DNA from: CAYRJA01 sp964424455
GTDB taxonomy: Bacteria; Bacteroidota; Bacteroidia; Chitinophagales; UBA10324
Assembly (NCBI GenBank): GCA_964424455.1
Contig: CAYRJA010000074.1
Span: forward strand, 1 to 15,916
Reading direction: 5' to 3'
Length of the DNA: 15,916 nucleotides
Below the pieces are notes generated by a model. That model saw only the letters and a list, made by a program, of their open reading frames with translations, did no database searches and had not been told where the DNA came from. This document shows positions 6,726 to 14,471 of this stretch, one piece after another. The translations under genes were made by a program, and so were the position numbers. The stretch's first letter is position 1, and each line of letters opens with the position of its first letter.

Positions 6726-7866
6726 CATAGGATTTAACAAACCTTATCTAACAGGTAAAGAATATGAGTATATCGTTGATGCGGTAAATACTCGTAAACT
6801 TTCCGGCAACGGGAAATACACCCAATTGTGTCACTCTTATTTCAAGGAGAAATATGGATTTCACAAATGCCTGCTTACTACCTCTTGTACAGATGCCTTA
6901 GAAATGGCAGCTATACTCTTGGATATAAAGCACGGAGATGAGGTGATTATGCCGAGCTACACCTTTGTCAGCACTGCCAATGCTTTTGTATTGCGTGGAG
7001 CAAAGATTGTTTTTGCCGACTCTATGAAAAACAGTCCTAATATAGATGCTGAGCAAATAGAAGCACTTATCACTCCTAAAACCAAAGCCATTGTACCTGT
7101 ACATTATGCAGGTATTGCCTGCGACATGGATAATATAATGGGCTTGGCTAAAAAATACAATTTATTTGTGATAGAAGATGCTGCCCAAGCCATTGACAGT
7201 TTCTATACCGGAAAAGACGGACAGAAAAAACCCTTAGGAAGCATTGGACATTTAGCAGCTTTTAGTTTTCACGAAACCAAAAACATTATTTCTGGCGAAG
7301 GTGGAATGTTAGTAATCAACAATGCTCAGTTTGCTGCCAGAGCAGAAATTATTTGGGAGAAGGGTACAAACCGCTCCGCCTTTTTCCGTGGCGAAGTGGA
7401 TAAATACGGTTGGGTGGATGTAGGTTCATCTTTTCTGCCGTCAGAAATTGTTGCGGCTTTTTTATATGCACAATTAGAGCAGTTAGAAGTCATTCAAACC
7501 AAGCGCAAAGCAATATGGCAACAATATTATGATGGATTAAAATCTTTGGAAGAAAAAGGTATTTTACATTTGCCCCACATACCAGATTATGCTACCAACA
7601 ACGCCCACATGTTTTATGTGGTTTGCAACACAGTAGAGCAGAGAACGAGCTTAATAGAGACACTGAAAGCCAATCAAATCAATGCGGTGTTTCATTATCT
7701 AAGTCTGCACAAAAGTCCGTTTTATAGTAACAAGCATGATGGCCGTGAGCTTCCTATGAGTGATTTCTACTCAGACACTTTAGTGAGATTACCTTTTTAT
7801 TACGAACTATCAAAAAACAGTCAGGATTTCATTATAGATAAGATACAAAGTTTATTTTCCTTATGA
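6718..7866 (+). CDS. wecE: WecE/RffA-like dTDP-4-dehydro-6-deoxysugar aminotransferase (DegT/DnrJ/EryC1/StrS)
   Basis: The 382-residue length is normal for the family. Visible landmarks are the start FNKPYLTGKEYEYIVDAV, the PLP-phosphate region TTSCTDALEMAAILL (54-68), GDEVIMPSYTFVSTANAF (73-90), PVHYAGIACDMD (127-138), IEDAAQA (152-158, PLP-binding Asp154), and FHETKNIISGEGG (184-196), where Lys188 should form the Schiff base. The HETKN..SGEGG form is that of WecE/RffA, which converts dTDP-4-dehydro-6-deoxy-glucose to dTDP-4-amino-4,6-dideoxy-galactose with glutamate; FdtB/QdtB-type 3-aminotransferases differ here. No rmlA or rmlB is in the window, so the substrate must be made elsewhere. 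The gene is visibly richer in G+C (27-28 of 60 bases in two sampled lines) than the operon genes around it. It overlaps the upstream gene by 8 bp and the downstream gene by 4 bp. Confidence 0.9.
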   Translation: MNSIGFNKPYLTGKEYEYIVDAVNTRKLSGNGKYTQLCHSYFKEKYGFHKCLLTTSCTDALEMAAILLDIKHGDEVIMPSYTFVSTANAFVLRGAKIVFADSMKNSPNIDAEQIEALITPKTKAIVPVHYAGIACDMDNIMGLAKKYNLFVIEDAAQAIDSFYTGKDGQKKPLGSIGHLAAFSFHETKNIISGEGGMLVINNAQFAARAEIIWEKGTNRSAFFRGEVDKYGWVDVGSSFLPSEIVAAFLYAQLEQLEVIQTKRKAIWQQYYDGLKSLEEKGILHLPHIPDYATNNAHMFYVVCNTVEQRTSLIETLKANQINAVFHYLSLHKSPFYSNKHDGRELPMSDFYSDTLVRLPFYYELSKNSQDFIIDKIQSLFSL

Positions 7867-8696
7867 ATTTTAAACAAAACGAAACAGGATATTTTGAGCT
7901 AATTGATGAAAAGGAAAAATCTATTTCATATCCGGATGATGGTAATGATACAAGTTACTCTATTGAAGAAGGTTCTTATTGGTTTCAAGCCCGAAACAAA
8001 TTACTATTAAAGTTTCTAAAGAAATATCCTTTTAAAGGTGGCTTTTTAGATGTTGGCGGAGGGAATGGTTATCAAATAAAATTTTTTCAGGAAAAGTACT
8101 TCAAACCATTAGGTATTAATTCTGCTTTATGTGAGCCGGGCAAGGGAGGTTGTAAAAATGCTGTAACAAGAGGAGCTGAGAATGTTTATTGCTGTACTTT
8201 CCATCAATTTCCTTTTAATAAAATTAACATAGGAGGTATTGGGTTATTTGATGTGCTGGAACATATTGAAGATGACAGTAAATTTTTAAGTGAATTATCT
8301 GATCTTCTACCCACAGGCAGTAGAATTTATATTACCGTTCCCGCATTGAATTGCTTATGGTCAAATGAAGATAATCATGGAGGGCATTTTCGAAGATTTA
8401 ATAAAAAGCATACACGAAGAATTGCTAAAGAAACTAAGCTAAAGATTATATACCAGACTTATTTCTTCTCCTACTATGTGCCACTCGTTTGGTTGCTTAG
8501 AGTACTACCGGAAAAATTAGGCAACAAAAAAGATTATGAAACAATTAAAGCCAAAGAAATAAGCTATCATAAGCAAAGTGGAATAATAACTTCTGTTTTA
8601 AAGATATTTAATAGCTTAGAACTGTTTCTCATTTCTATTGGTATTAAACCCATTGTGGGTACAAGCAGATTAATTATTTTGGAGAAGAGTCTTTGA
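7863..8696 (+). CDS. Class I SAM-dependent methyltransferase, last gene of the glycan operon
   Basis: The 277-residue protein has motif I GFLDVGGGNGYQI (60-72), then GLFDVLEHIEDDSKFLSEL (127-145) for motif II/III, and GSRIYITVPAL (152-162). It also has DNHGGHFRRFNKKHTRR (170-186), a GH[FY]RR[FY]-type element shared with the methyltransferase at 2942-3709. From about residue 199 to 217 and 250 to 275 it is hydrophobic and aromatic, consistent with work on a membrane- or lipid-linked substrate. Cysteines at 90, 97, 110 and 111 are notable but not a recognised metal motif. Its start overlaps the wecE-like stop by 4 bp. Its last 27 bp overlap the convergent glycosyltransferase gene, leaving no room for a terminator between them. 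The methylated substrate is unknown. Confidence 0.88.
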   Translation: MNFKQNETGYFELIDEKEKSISYPDDGNDTSYSIEEGSYWFQARNKLLLKFLKKYPFKGGFLDVGGGNGYQIKFFQEKYFKPLGINSALCEPGKGGCKNAVTRGAENVYCCTFHQFPFNKINIGGIGLFDVLEHIEDDSKFLSELSDLLPTGSRIYITVPALNCLWSNEDNHGGHFRRFNKKHTRRIAKETKLKIIYQTYFFSYYVPLVWLLRVLPEKLGNKKDYETIKAKEISYHKQSGIITSVLKIFNSLELFLISIGIKPIVGTSRLIILEKSL

Positions 8697-10226
8697 TGAA
8701 TCTTGTTGTGGTTTCACTCTTTTGTAAATTACACCATCATATCCCGTAGATGAAAAACTATAATTGCCAAACGTTCCTAAGCTCTTAAATATATTCGCAG
8801 TACTTAACCATTCAATTAAACCTGAATGAGGCATCTTTAACTCGCCTACTTTTATAAACTCAGATTTATCGGTATAAAAGGGTATGTCATACCCCCGCAC
8901 TTTCTTTATTCTTTCTGATACAATCAGGTAATCGTATTTATATTTTTCTCTATATACCTTTTCAACTTCGGCAGTATTACGGTTAAAGGAACAGAGATTA
9001 AGAAATTCAGATCCGGAAGATAAAACTGCATAATAATAAATCTCATCAGCAACCACACAGGAGTTTTCCGGAATATTCTTTTTTATAAAGCTTTCTACTT
9101 TCTTATAATTTCGGGAAGGATATTCAAATAAAAGGGTTGCTCCTTTTAAACTAAATATTGAAATATTAAAAACTATTAACAACAGTATTCCATAAACCGG
9201 GAGGTTTCTTCTCTCCTTCCATTTTTTTGAATTCGCAATTATTCCTATAAGCAAATAAATATATGGTATAATTATAATAGAATAAGGACCTGTATCTCCA
9301 ATAAAAAGATAGAATACTGTAATTACTGATAATATGAAAATATTAGTTTGACTCTTAAAATCGTAAGACTTATTGATAGAAGAAAAAATTAATGACAATA
9401 CTGCAACAACTACCAATAGTATTGATTCTACCGGAACAAAAAAATGAAACCCAAGAAATCCGGGTACTCGTTTTAATACCTCTAAGTAATGGTCTATATA
9501 ATTATCTATTGACTTAAACTTAATGAATATCCAACTTATATAAAGTGACACAATAATAAAACCCCATAAAGACCAGTGTAGAAAAGTTTTAACTTTATTC
9601 TTAGAGATTAAGAACTGGTAAATCGCAATGGCAAGAAATGGTAATCCGAGTAAATTAAATCTTGCAGTTGTTAAGATAGTAGCAAGGAAAAATACACCCG
9701 AGAATAGATATGAAGACCAACTTTCTTTACTATACTGTTTTTCAGGTATAGCTAAAATGAACGATATAAAATAAAAAAAACTCGCCACATTATCCATTCT
9801 TCCTCTATTCAATCCTGCATTAAAGAATGGATCAAAAAGAAAAGCCATCACAAGTAGTAACCAGATTTTTTTATCTTCTATTCTCTTGTATAAAAAGATA
9901 GCAATAGATGCAATTAACATTAAACCAAAAAAGAGTTGTAAAAATCTTGCCTGAAAAATTCCGTTTCCAAACTCATTAATTATTAATGCATCCAATACAA
10001 AGAAAATAGGACCATAAGCAAGCACTTCCATTCCTCTGGAAAATGCAGGATCTTCTGAAAGAAAAAATGTTTTATTTTTTACAAAATCTAATGCAACAGA
10101 GTTCATAAAAATCTCATCACCCCATACAATTGGTGAAATGGTTAATGTTACAAAATGAAAAACTGAAACAAGGATAAATAGTACTATTAAAATGATTATA
10201 TACCTTTTATTCATAGTGTTGTTCAT
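8670..10226 (-). CDS. GT-C fold membrane glycosyltransferase (GT39/ArnT-like)
   Basis: This 518-residue protein has about ten or eleven hydrophobic helices between residues 8 and 359. A C-terminal soluble part (about 370-518) is expected on the periplasmic side. After the first helix it carries WGDE (35-38), the acidic pair that GT-C enzymes place in their first external loop for catalysis. NRGRMDN (140-146) resembles the conserved R(P/M)(D/Y) stretch of the family. GT-C enzymes use polyprenyl-phosphate sugars, so the GT2 at 2011-2937 is a natural donor-making partner (inference). The start at 10226 is chosen as the longest; ATG at 10214 also fits and neither has a good ribosome binding site. 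It is convergent with the operon and lies on the opposite strand. The acceptor could be a lipid, a glycan or a protein. Confidence 0.82.
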   Translation of the reverse strand: MNNTMNKRYIIILIVLFILVSVFHFVTLTISPIVWGDEIFMNSVALDFVKNKTFFLSEDPAFSRGMEVLAYGPIFFVLDALIINEFGNGIFQARFLQLFFGLMLIASIAIFLYKRIEDKKIWLLLVMAFLFDPFFNAGLNRGRMDNVASFFYFISFILAIPEKQYSKESWSSYLFSGVFFLATILTTARFNLLGLPFLAIAIYQFLISKNKVKTFLHWSLWGFIIVSLYISWIFIKFKSIDNYIDHYLEVLKRVPGFLGFHFFVPVESILLVVVAVLSLIFSSINKSYDFKSQTNIFILSVITVFYLFIGDTGPYSIIIIPYIYLLIGIIANSKKWKERRNLPVYGILLLIVFNISIFSLKGATLLFEYPSRNYKKVESFIKKNIPENSCVVADEIYYYAVLSSGSEFLNLCSFNRNTAEVEKVYREKYKYDYLIVSERIKKVRGYDIPFYTDKSEFIKVGELKMPHSGLIEWLSTANIFKSLGTFGNYSFSSTGYDGVIYKRVKPQQDSSKTLLQNN

Positions 10227-10547
10227 ACTCTTATTATATTTTCTCTACTTATTTTAGAGGCATAAAAATAGTAATATTAGGATGGTTTAATGGATATTTA
10301 CTTCTATGACTATTCTTCAAATACAATTAGTCTGTTAAAACCAGTGATAAATGATACCTTAGTATTTTACTGTGTGTATTTCTATATGTACTCTAACTTT
10401 TTTTACTGAAAATTATTTGTCTATTTTGTCCGTGTTAATTTGATGTACTTCAAATTGAAGTGTAGAATCTGAATATTATTTTGAATACTCGCATCACTTT
10501 GAACTGCAGCACAAATAATATTTTTTAGCTTCGCCGTCATTATTAAA
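10227..10547. other. AT-rich divergent intergenic region
   Basis: This 321-bp gap separates two divergently transcribed genes and must hold promoters for both. I see no ORF, RNA gene or clear Bacteroidota promoter (TTG, ~19-bp spacer, TAnnTTTG). The nearest -7-like match is TCACTTTG just upstream of 10504, with one mismatch and no well-spaced -33 element. The only distinct structure is the palindrome at 10447-10461. Confidence 0.5.
10447..10461. promoter_or_regulatory. Perfect 15-bp palindrome, candidate operator
   Basis: ACTTCAA-A-TTGAAGT has perfect 7-bp arms around one base. It lies 87 bp before the HU/SPOR gene start and 221 bp from the divergent glycosyltransferase start, a fitting place for a dimeric regulator. 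There is no T-run, so it is unlikely to be a terminator. No matching regulator is encoded in the window. Confidence 0.3.
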
Positions 10548-11582
10548 ATGGATATTTCAGCGGTCATAAGATTATTACTCTGTCGTCATAACTGTGTAAT
10601 TATTCCGGGTTTTGGCGGGCTGATAGCAGAATATGCTTCTGCTGAAGTTCACCCTGTTCAACATATTTTTCTTCCTCCGCATAAAACATTAGCATTCAAC
10701 CGAAGTTTGAATTCCAACGATGGGTTGCTGATATCTGAACTGGCTCATTCAGAAGATATTTCCTACGAAGAATCAACGCTTCGTATTCAGCAATATGTCA
10801 GGCAAATGGAAAATGCACTTAAAACAAAAGGTGTTTTTTTACTGACAGGCATCGGTAAATTTTATTTTGATGTGGAAAAAAACCTTCAGTTTAAAGAAGA
10901 AGAGCATCAGAATTTCTTGCTGCCTGCTTTTGGCTTAGACCGTTTCATAGCTCATCCTGTTTTGCGGCGGGAAGAAGCGATTGCGGCTATCGAACATTCT
11001 GTATCAGTTCCAAAAAAGAAAAGGCGACTGCGCTCCGTCAGCTACGGAATTATACTTGCCGTTTTGGTTCTTGCCGCACAGATACTTACAGTAAATACTG
11101 ACTTCAGTTCTTTTCATTTTCAGCAAACCGGTTTGTACAGATTTTTTAACTCTGTTTTTACAGAGAGAAATAATTCAGGTATTTCATCTGAGCAAAACAA
11201 TATTCATTATAAAGATTCTTTAATAAACATCTTCATCATTCAAAGTAATACTCCTGATACTTCTGCTCCGGTTAACATTACAACACAGAGTGATTTTATT
11301 CAGAGTGCTATTAAAGAAGAAGTGGAAATTTCTTCCGGAGAAATACAGCAGGGTGTTACAAACAATCAATATTATGTGATATTCGGTTGCTTTAAAGGAG
11401 AAAAAAATTCACAGATTCTGATAGAGCAATTAAAAGTAAAAGGGATTACTACAAGAATTGTAATTAATGACACTTACCGCCGTGTAGGTATTGGTGGATT
11501 CCATACTAAGGAAGATGCAATACAACAGATGCAAATTTATCATCAGCAAGGGCTTGGTGATGTATGGGTAATGAAAAATTAA
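10548..11582 (+). CDS. HU-CCDC81 plus SPOR domain membrane protein
   Basis: The 344-residue protein starts with a pair of HU-like domains of the bacterial CCDC81 type. The first spans about residues 1-60 (IRLLLCRHNCVIIPGFGGLIAEY, then HKTLAFNRSLNSNDGLL). The second spans about 65-135 (SYEESTLRIQQYVRQ, GIGKFYFD, FGLDRF). A basic stretch KKKRRLR (156-162) precedes one membrane helix (164-183). A low-complexity periplasmic linker follows, and a C-terminal SPOR domain (273-342: QYYVIFGCFKGEKNSQ, RVGIGGFHTKEDAIQQM) would bind denuded peptidoglycan. This fusion is a Bacteroidota speciality and probably links the envelope or division site to a cytosolic polymer. Whether the HU-like part binds DNA is not known. 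It ends 80 bp before the barrel gene, in the same direction. Confidence 0.9.
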   Translation: MDISAVIRLLLCRHNCVIIPGFGGLIAEYASAEVHPVQHIFLPPHKTLAFNRSLNSNDGLLISELAHSEDISYEESTLRIQQYVRQMENALKTKGVFLLTGIGKFYFDVEKNLQFKEEEHQNFLLPAFGLDRFIAHPVLRREEAIAAIEHSVSVPKKKRRLRSVSYGIILAVLVLAAQILTVNTDFSSFHFQQTGLYRFFNSVFTERNNSGISSEQNNIHYKDSLINIFIIQSNTPDTSAPVNITTQSDFIQSAIKEEVEISSGEIQQGVTNNQYYVIFGCFKGEKNSQILIEQLKVKGITTRIVINDTYRRVGIGGFHTKEDAIQQMQIYHQQGLGDVWVMKN

Positions 11583-11662
11583 TTCTATTTGTTGTCTGTC
11601 CCTTACTTTTTTATTGGTATAATTTTAGCTCGCTCAAAATCCATTTTCTTTAACATCCCTTC

Positions 11663-14245
11663 ATGAGAATTACATATCTGTTACTGTTCCTATGTGCTTT
11701 CTTTTCTAATAGCTATTCACAAATTCCTTCCTCCGGCAAGTCAATGAATGTCGGGCATTTTTATGGTCGTGTGGTTGATGCCAAAACAAAAAAAGGAATT
11801 GAATTTGCCTCCGTGCAACTGACGCGCTCCGGAATGGATACTGTAACACATCAACCCAAAGATGAACTTATCAGCGGACAACTTACCGGCAACAACGGTG
11901 ATTTCAGTCTGGATAAACTACCTGTATTCGGGCAGTTTACAATAAGCATTACTGCTATCGGTTATACCATTTACCAGCAAAAAATATCCTTTAATCTTAA
12001 AGCCGGGCAAGGGAATATGCAGCAAATGATGAACATGGTGGACAAGGATCTGGGAAATATCAGTATGCAAGCTACCGCCATTACATTGGAAGGTGTAACT
12101 GTAACAGATGAAATACCCACTTATGAATTAAAAATTGATAAGAAAGTTTACAATGTAGGGAAAGACCAGTTTGCTGCCGGAGGCACAGCAGAAGATGTAC
12201 TGAAAAATGTCCCTTCCGTAAATGTGGATATTGATGGCAATGTTTCTGTACGCAATTCTTCTCCTCAGCTTTTTGTTGACGGCAGACCTACCACTCTGAC
12301 TATAGACCAGATACCGGCAGATGCTATAGAAAGTGTGGAGGTAATCACCAATCCTTCTGCAAAATATGATGCAAGCGGCGGCAGCGGCGGTATTCTCAAT
12401 ATTATATTAAAGAAAAACAGGCGAATGGGGTACAACGGCGCTATCCGAGGCGGAGTAGATTCAAGAGAACGGGTAAATTTCGGAGGCAACCTGAACGCCC
12501 GTGAAAACAAAATCAATTTATTTGTAAGCGGAATGTTGAATCAGCGGAAATCACAAATGCTTGGAAATACAGAAAGAGATTATCTTATCTCTAATCCGGA
12601 CATGAACTTGTTTCAACGCGACACTGCCATCACAAACGGTTTCTTCGGATTTGGCAGAGCAGGATTCGACTGGTTTATGGATAACCGCAACACACTATCA
12701 CTTTCCGGAATGTATGGACATGGCTCATTCAGCCCTACGGATAATCTTACTACTGTAACAGACACTCTCCTACCCTCCGAAACAGTTACCACCTCTTACA
12801 ACAGAATAACCAACAGCACACGATACTTTAATAACACCGGCGCATCACTCGCTTTCAAACATCTGTATCCTAAAGACGGAAAAACACTGAGCGCCGATGG
12901 CAGCTACTATTATAGCACTACCAGCAATTCCGGCGATTATCAGACTAATTATTTTGATGTTAATCATCTGCCTTTAAAAAACTCCATTCTTCAGCAACAG
13001 AAAGGAAGCGGTATTGTTCAAACCGGAACGGTACAAACAGACTATACAAATCCTATAACTGAGCACCTGAAATTAGAGGCAGGAATAAGAGGTTCATTTA
13101 AATCATACACCAGCTCTATCAACAACTATTTGTATAATGTCGGGGCAGACGAATATCAACTGGTTCCTACCAATGTAAGCGATTATAAATACACCGATCA
13201 GGTTTATGCAGCCTATATCACTGTAACAAGACAAATTAAGAAGTTTGGCTTTCAGGCGGGATTAAGAAGTGAAAGTTCTTTTTACAATGGTGAAATCATC
13301 AATAGTCATAGTAAATTCAGCAATAGCTATCCGGTCAGTTTGTTTCCCAGCGCTTTTAGTACTTACCAATTAAATGAGAATAACAGTTTTCAGATAAATT
13401 ATTCACGGAGAATAAATCGTCCCACATTTTTCCAACTGATTCCTTATACTGATTATACTGACTCACTCAACCTCACCAAAGGCAATGCAGACCTGAATCC
13501 TGAATTTGTAAATTCAATTGAAGCAAACTGGCAAAAGATATTTAACCGGAACAATAATATTCTCACTTCTCTGTACTTTAAAAATACCACCGGGTTGATT
13601 ACAAATTTCCAGACGATTGAATACGACTCTGTTCTGAAACGAAACACCATTATTTCCACTTATGAGAATGCGTTGTCGGCTTATGCGTATGGCGTGGAAC
13701 TGACCACCCAGAATTCATTTACCAAGTGGTTTGATGTATCGGTAAACTTCAATGCTTATAATTCATTCATCAATGGAAGTAACCTTGAAGACAATCTGAA
13801 CAATCAACAGTTTAGCTGGTTTACTAAAGTTAATTCTACTTTCAGAATGCCTCATAATTTGACTCTTCAGATAACCGGTGATTATCGCTCCAAGACTGCA
13901 CTGCAAGTCAGTGGAAATACAGAAGGCAGACATGGAGGATATTGGGGCGGCACAACTACTACGGCACAGGGATATGTAAACCCCACTTATGGAGTGGATG
14001 CATCGCTTAAATATGATTTCCTGAAAAACAAAGCGGCTTCACTTACGCTTAGTGTATCTGATATTTTTAAAACAAGAATAACGAGCACTTACTCAGAATC
14101 CATATTCTTTACTCAGACTACTGAGCGCCGGCGCGATCCGCAGGTATTCCGGCTGAACTTTAACTACCGTTTTGGAAAGTTTGACACATCACTTCTAAAA
14201 AGAAAAAATATACCACAGAATGATATGCCTGATTTAGGTATGTAA
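11663..14245 (+). CDS. Outer-membrane beta-barrel / TonB-dependent receptor-like protein
   Basis: The 860-residue protein begins with a signal peptide (cleavage probably after SNSYS-Q, near residue 19-20). A carboxypeptidase-regulatory-like Ig domain follows (about 33-115: GRVVDAKTKKGIEFASVQL, FTISITAIGY). A TonB-plug domain (about 150-250) includes AEDVLKNVPSVNVDIDGNVSV and the terminal IESVEVITNPSAKYDASG. The rest is a large barrel rich in alternating aromatic strands, of the OMP_b-brl_3 kind, closing near FRLNFNYRFG followed by a ~20-residue tail. Such proteins take up or sense an unknown ligand at the outer membrane. There is no SusD partner beside it and no sigma/anti-sigma pair, so it is not a classical polysaccharide-utilisation pair. 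The ligand is unknown. Confidence 0.9.
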   Translation: MRITYLLLFLCAFFSNSYSQIPSSGKSMNVGHFYGRVVDAKTKKGIEFASVQLTRSGMDTVTHQPKDELISGQLTGNNGDFSLDKLPVFGQFTISITAIGYTIYQQKISFNLKAGQGNMQQMMNMVDKDLGNISMQATAITLEGVTVTDEIPTYELKIDKKVYNVGKDQFAAGGTAEDVLKNVPSVNVDIDGNVSVRNSSPQLFVDGRPTTLTIDQIPADAIESVEVITNPSAKYDASGGSGGILNIILKKNRRMGYNGAIRGGVDSRERVNFGGNLNARENKINLFVSGMLNQRKSQMLGNTERDYLISNPDMNLFQRDTAITNGFFGFGRAGFDWFMDNRNTLSLSGMYGHGSFSPTDNLTTVTDTLLPSETVTTSYNRITNSTRYFNNTGASLAFKHLYPKDGKTLSADGSYYYSTTSNSGDYQTNYFDVNHLPLKNSILQQQKGSGIVQTGTVQTDYTNPITEHLKLEAGIRGSFKSYTSSINNYLYNVGADEYQLVPTNVSDYKYTDQVYAAYITVTRQIKKFGFQAGLRSESSFYNGEIINSHSKFSNSYPVSLFPSAFSTYQLNENNSFQINYSRRINRPTFFQLIPYTDYTDSLNLTKGNADLNPEFVNSIEANWQKIFNRNNNILTSLYFKNTTGLITNFQTIEYDSVLKRNTIISTYENALSAYAYGVELTTQNSFTKWFDVSVNFNAYNSFINGSNLEDNLNNQQFSWFTKVNSTFRMPHNLTLQITGDYRSKTALQVSGNTEGRHGGYWGGTTTTAQGYVNPTYGVDASLKYDFLKNKAASLTLSVSDIFKTRITSTYSESIFFTQTTERRRDPQVFRLNFNYRFGKFDTSLLKRKNIPQNDMPDLGM

Positions 14246-14249
14246 TAAC

Positions 14250-14353
14250 CGTCATCCGGAGCGCAGCGAGGGATCTCATCATTGCTCTTGTCATTCCGAC
14301 GAAGGAGGAATCTCATCATTAGGCGTACAGATGCTTCCTTCGTCAGCATGACA
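14250..14353. repeat. Intergenic palindromic repeat, three related half-units
   Basis: A 25-nt arm at 14289-14313 (starting TGTCATTCCGACGAAGGA) pairs with an inverted arm at 14329-14353 (AGATGCTTCCTTCGTCAGCA...), with 21 of 25 positions matching and a 15-nt loop. A third, diverged half-unit at 14250-14284 (CGTCATCCGGAGCGCAGCGA, then GGGATCTCATCATT) is in direct orientation to the first arm and shares the tail ATCTCATCATT. Repeats beginning GTCATTCCGA are widespread in bacterial intergenic DNA as a general pattern. Transcribed, the pair would form a long hairpin just after the receptor gene and could stop or stabilise its transcript. Confidence 0.65.
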
Positions 14354-14419
14354 GGTAAATCTTTTAATCTTTCAATCTTTCCATATACAACTACTTTAAT
14401 CTCATTGAGTCGAGCAGAA

Positions 14420-14443
14420 TTTTTTAAAAAAATTTTTTAAAAG
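14420..14443. other. A/T-only palindromic tract
   Basis: Runs of T6, A7, T6 and A4 alternate here, ending about 29 bp before the repeat-protein start at 14472. This could be an UP-like or bent-DNA promoter element. It has no G or C, so it would be a very weak terminator stem. Confidence 0.3.
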
Positions 14444-14471
14444 TATTTACTTTACATCAAAATTTAAAACC

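Noticed and set aside
11618..11628. -7 promoter element (TAATTTTA) before the receptor gene
   Set aside because: The match is imperfect, and the nearest suitable TTG upstream is about 25 bp away instead of 19-21; in DNA this AT-rich such matches are expected by chance.
14164..14349. Minus-strand ORF spanning the receptor 3' end and the intergenic repeat
   Set aside because: It reads through a palindromic repeat and the end of a well-supported gene and shows no family resemblance.
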